A stretch of 64,000 bases of DNA from Pteria penguin (lineage: Eukaryota > Mollusca > Bivalvia > Pterioida > Pteriidae), in the NCBI GenBank assembly GCA_035048485.1, contig CM068587.1, forward strand, positions 50,872,001-50,936,000, given 5' to 3'. A program made the translations under genes and the position numbers. Below the pieces are notes generated by a model. That model saw only the letters and a program-made list of their open reading frames with translations, was not told the origin of the DNA and made no database searches. Of this stretch, positions 62,851 to 64,000 are shown piece after piece. How positions within the stretch are numbered: the stretch's first letter is position 1; every line of letters starts with the position of its first letter.

Positions 62851-63103
62851 CAGGTTCAGCATCTGGCTGCTTGTGTGTGTACATTTCAGGTACAGCATAT
62901 GGCTGCCTGTACATGTATGTTTTCTGGCACATCTTGACTATCTCTGTGTTTCATTCAGGTACAGGTGTGTGTATTTGTGTGTGTGTGTGTACATATACAT
63001 CTCTGACTCAGGTACAGCATTTGGCTGCCTGTGTGTGTACATCTCAGGTACAGCATTTGGCTGCCTGTGTGTGTGGTTTTCAGGTACAACATTTGGCTGC
63101 CTG
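62851..63103 (+). repeat. Hairpin array II: CAGGTACAGCAT...CTGCCTG units
   Basis: Six unit starts at 62851, 62887, 62956, 63009, 63045 and 63081, a basic 36-bp period with insertions. The unit folds on itself: CAGG pairs with CCTG, CAGC pairs with GCTG, two bases bulge, and the loop is ATTTG. GTGTGTGTAC separates units. Lies directly after the recombinase stop, in the 3' noncoding part. Confidence 0.9.
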
Positions 63104-63563
63104 TCAACTTTGATTTTATTTACATGTATTTATTCTCATTGTATTAGCCAATACTCATGTTTGCCTTGTGCTGGGGACCAGGGGGCTGCTGACTCATTGT
63201 AGTGTTGTGCATACTTGTTGTTTTGAGGGTTTCAACTCATTCACACAGACAGTATTTTGATGGTGGTCAGTTGATGTTTAATTTTTCCTTTCTAGCTACC
63301 TTTTTCTAGCTAGATTTTTACCTTATTTATCCATAGTTTTAATGTTGCCTTTCCTCTTTCTGATTTGATTTCTGCAATATTTAGTAAATCCTTTCCTTTG
63401 TACTTTGTAAGTAGTAGACTTAGAGGGACATCAAGTGGTGGTCAATCCTCTAGTGCCCCTACAGGATTGTTTGGCCTTTTTTGCACCACATTTTTTTTTT
63501 CTTTGCACCACATTTTTTTTGTAATTTTCACACAGATTGTATTGTGTGTGGTTTCTATTTTTT

Positions 63564-63674
63564 GGCTGGGAGACAATTTATTATATTTAAGTTGATTATG
63601 TGTTCATGTACATTCTTGTCATCTTTACCAACTTTGTCTCAATTCTACATTGATTGTTTGTAAGTCTCCCAGCC
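63564..63674. repeat. 11-bp perfect inverted repeat
   Basis: GGCTGGGAGAC at 63564-63574 is inverted exactly as GTCTCCCAGCC at 63664-63674, with 89 bases between. Lies just before the right direct repeat. Confidence 0.9.
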
Positions 63675-63803
63675 ACTATTTTGTATTAACGCCTTCGTCA
63701 TTTTATAATAAATGACATTTGTTGCAATTTATATTGTCTTTGTCTCATTCAATATGGAATCAAAGTATGGATGGTCCCTCTTCAGCTTATTGCTAGTTTT
63801 AGC

Positions 63804-64000
63804 ATAAATACAGGTTTATTATCAAATAAAACCTTTTATGATAAACTTGCGTACAAATCCGTTTTCATTCGGGTGCCAGAATTTCTGTAAATTTACATCA
63901 CATTCAATTAAAATTATCAGCCAATCAAATTGATGCATTTTAGCTCAGTATCATATATTGTTTACATTTTTGGAGTGCTGTACCTTTTGTAAATTTCTGA
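63804..64000 (+). repeat. Right direct repeat, truncated by the window end
   Basis: Matches 56994-57193. Preceded by about 130 bases with AATAAATGACATTT at 63706, a possible poly(A) signal for the element transcript. Confidence 0.85.

Larger units (their letters stand above)
56994..64000 (+). mobile_element. DIRS/Ngaro-like tyrosine-recombinase retroelement, decayed, running off the window
   Basis: The gene order is SGNH hydrolase, gag, zinc finger, RT, RNase H, tyrosine recombinase, all on the plus strand and all frameshifted. The left direct repeat (56994 to about 57193) matches 63804-64000 with few differences (ATAAATACAGGTTTATTATC... ...GAGTGCTGTACCTTTTGTAA), and the right copy continues past the window edge. 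Direct rather than inverted repeats point to the Ngaro side of the DIRS order, which uses split direct repeats. The element has lost activity. Confidence 0.85.

Overview
The window looks like AT-rich invertebrate nuclear DNA, most probably from a bivalve mollusc. The evidence is introns with GT/AG borders, poly(A) signals, many tRNA-derived SINEs with a recurrent 3' domain, L1/Tx1-like LINEs, a Penelope-type reverse transcriptase, a tyrosine-recombinase (DIRS/Ngaro-like) retroelement, a RING-less B-box/propeller protein in one exon, and dispersed AGGTCA-rich repeats familiar from lophotrochozoans. The taxon is an inference; nothing here names a species. Most of the window is repeats, and host genes are few.

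The most interesting content is a family of small single-pass membrane proteins with one eight-cysteine module, spaced C-x4-C-x6-C-x4-C-x2-C-x9-C-x8-C-x3-C in every copy except one with a 3-nt deletion. Four copies are present. Copy 4 (51531-54202, +) can be assembled as a five-exon gene with every splice phase consistent: signal peptide, Cys module, glycosylatable stalk, transmembrane helix, cytoplasmic tail. Copy 1 (4266-8585, +) has six exons, a transmembrane exon and a poly(A) signal, but one exon junction is out of phase by one base. Copy 2 (about 25706-27700, +) has lost a splice acceptor and the transmembrane exon. Copy 3 (about 55405-56850, -) is an inverted duplicate of the copy 2 region and lacks the start exon. 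The module most resembles the short cysteine-rich domains of BCMA/TACI-type TNF receptors; this is inference.

Layout: 1-2690, 5'-truncated LINE behind an (AAT)n run; 4.2-9.1 kb, receptor copy 1; 9.8-14.5 kb, microsatellites, AGGTCA repeats and SINEs; 15.5-17.0 kb, B-box/coiled-coil/propeller gene (-); 17.8-21.8 kb, a block built almost wholly of tandem repeats (37-bp and 60-bp minisatellites, a long (TA)n, (AAT)n); 22.5-25.3 kb, SINEs and degenerate tandem repeats; 25.7-28.4 kb, receptor copy 2; 31.2-32.9 kb, Penelope-like RT; 33.2-37.5 kb, an AGGTCA-type repeat interrupted by a decayed LINE (-); 40255-44465, an element with perfect 20-bp terminal inverted repeats, a nested SINE and a SAP-like ORF; 45.4-48.3 kb, a strong core promoter (CRE, TATA, initiator, 5' exon with consensus donor), a 98-bp minisatellite and an unrecognised terminal exon with poly(A) signal; 51.0-54.2 kb, receptor copy 4; 55.4-56.9 kb, receptor copy 3; 56994 to the window end, a decayed DIRS/Ngaro-like element with an SGNH-hydrolase ORF, gag, zinc finger, RT, RNase H and tyrosine recombinase, direct terminal repeats, and two arrays of small hairpins that the known gene set does not explain.
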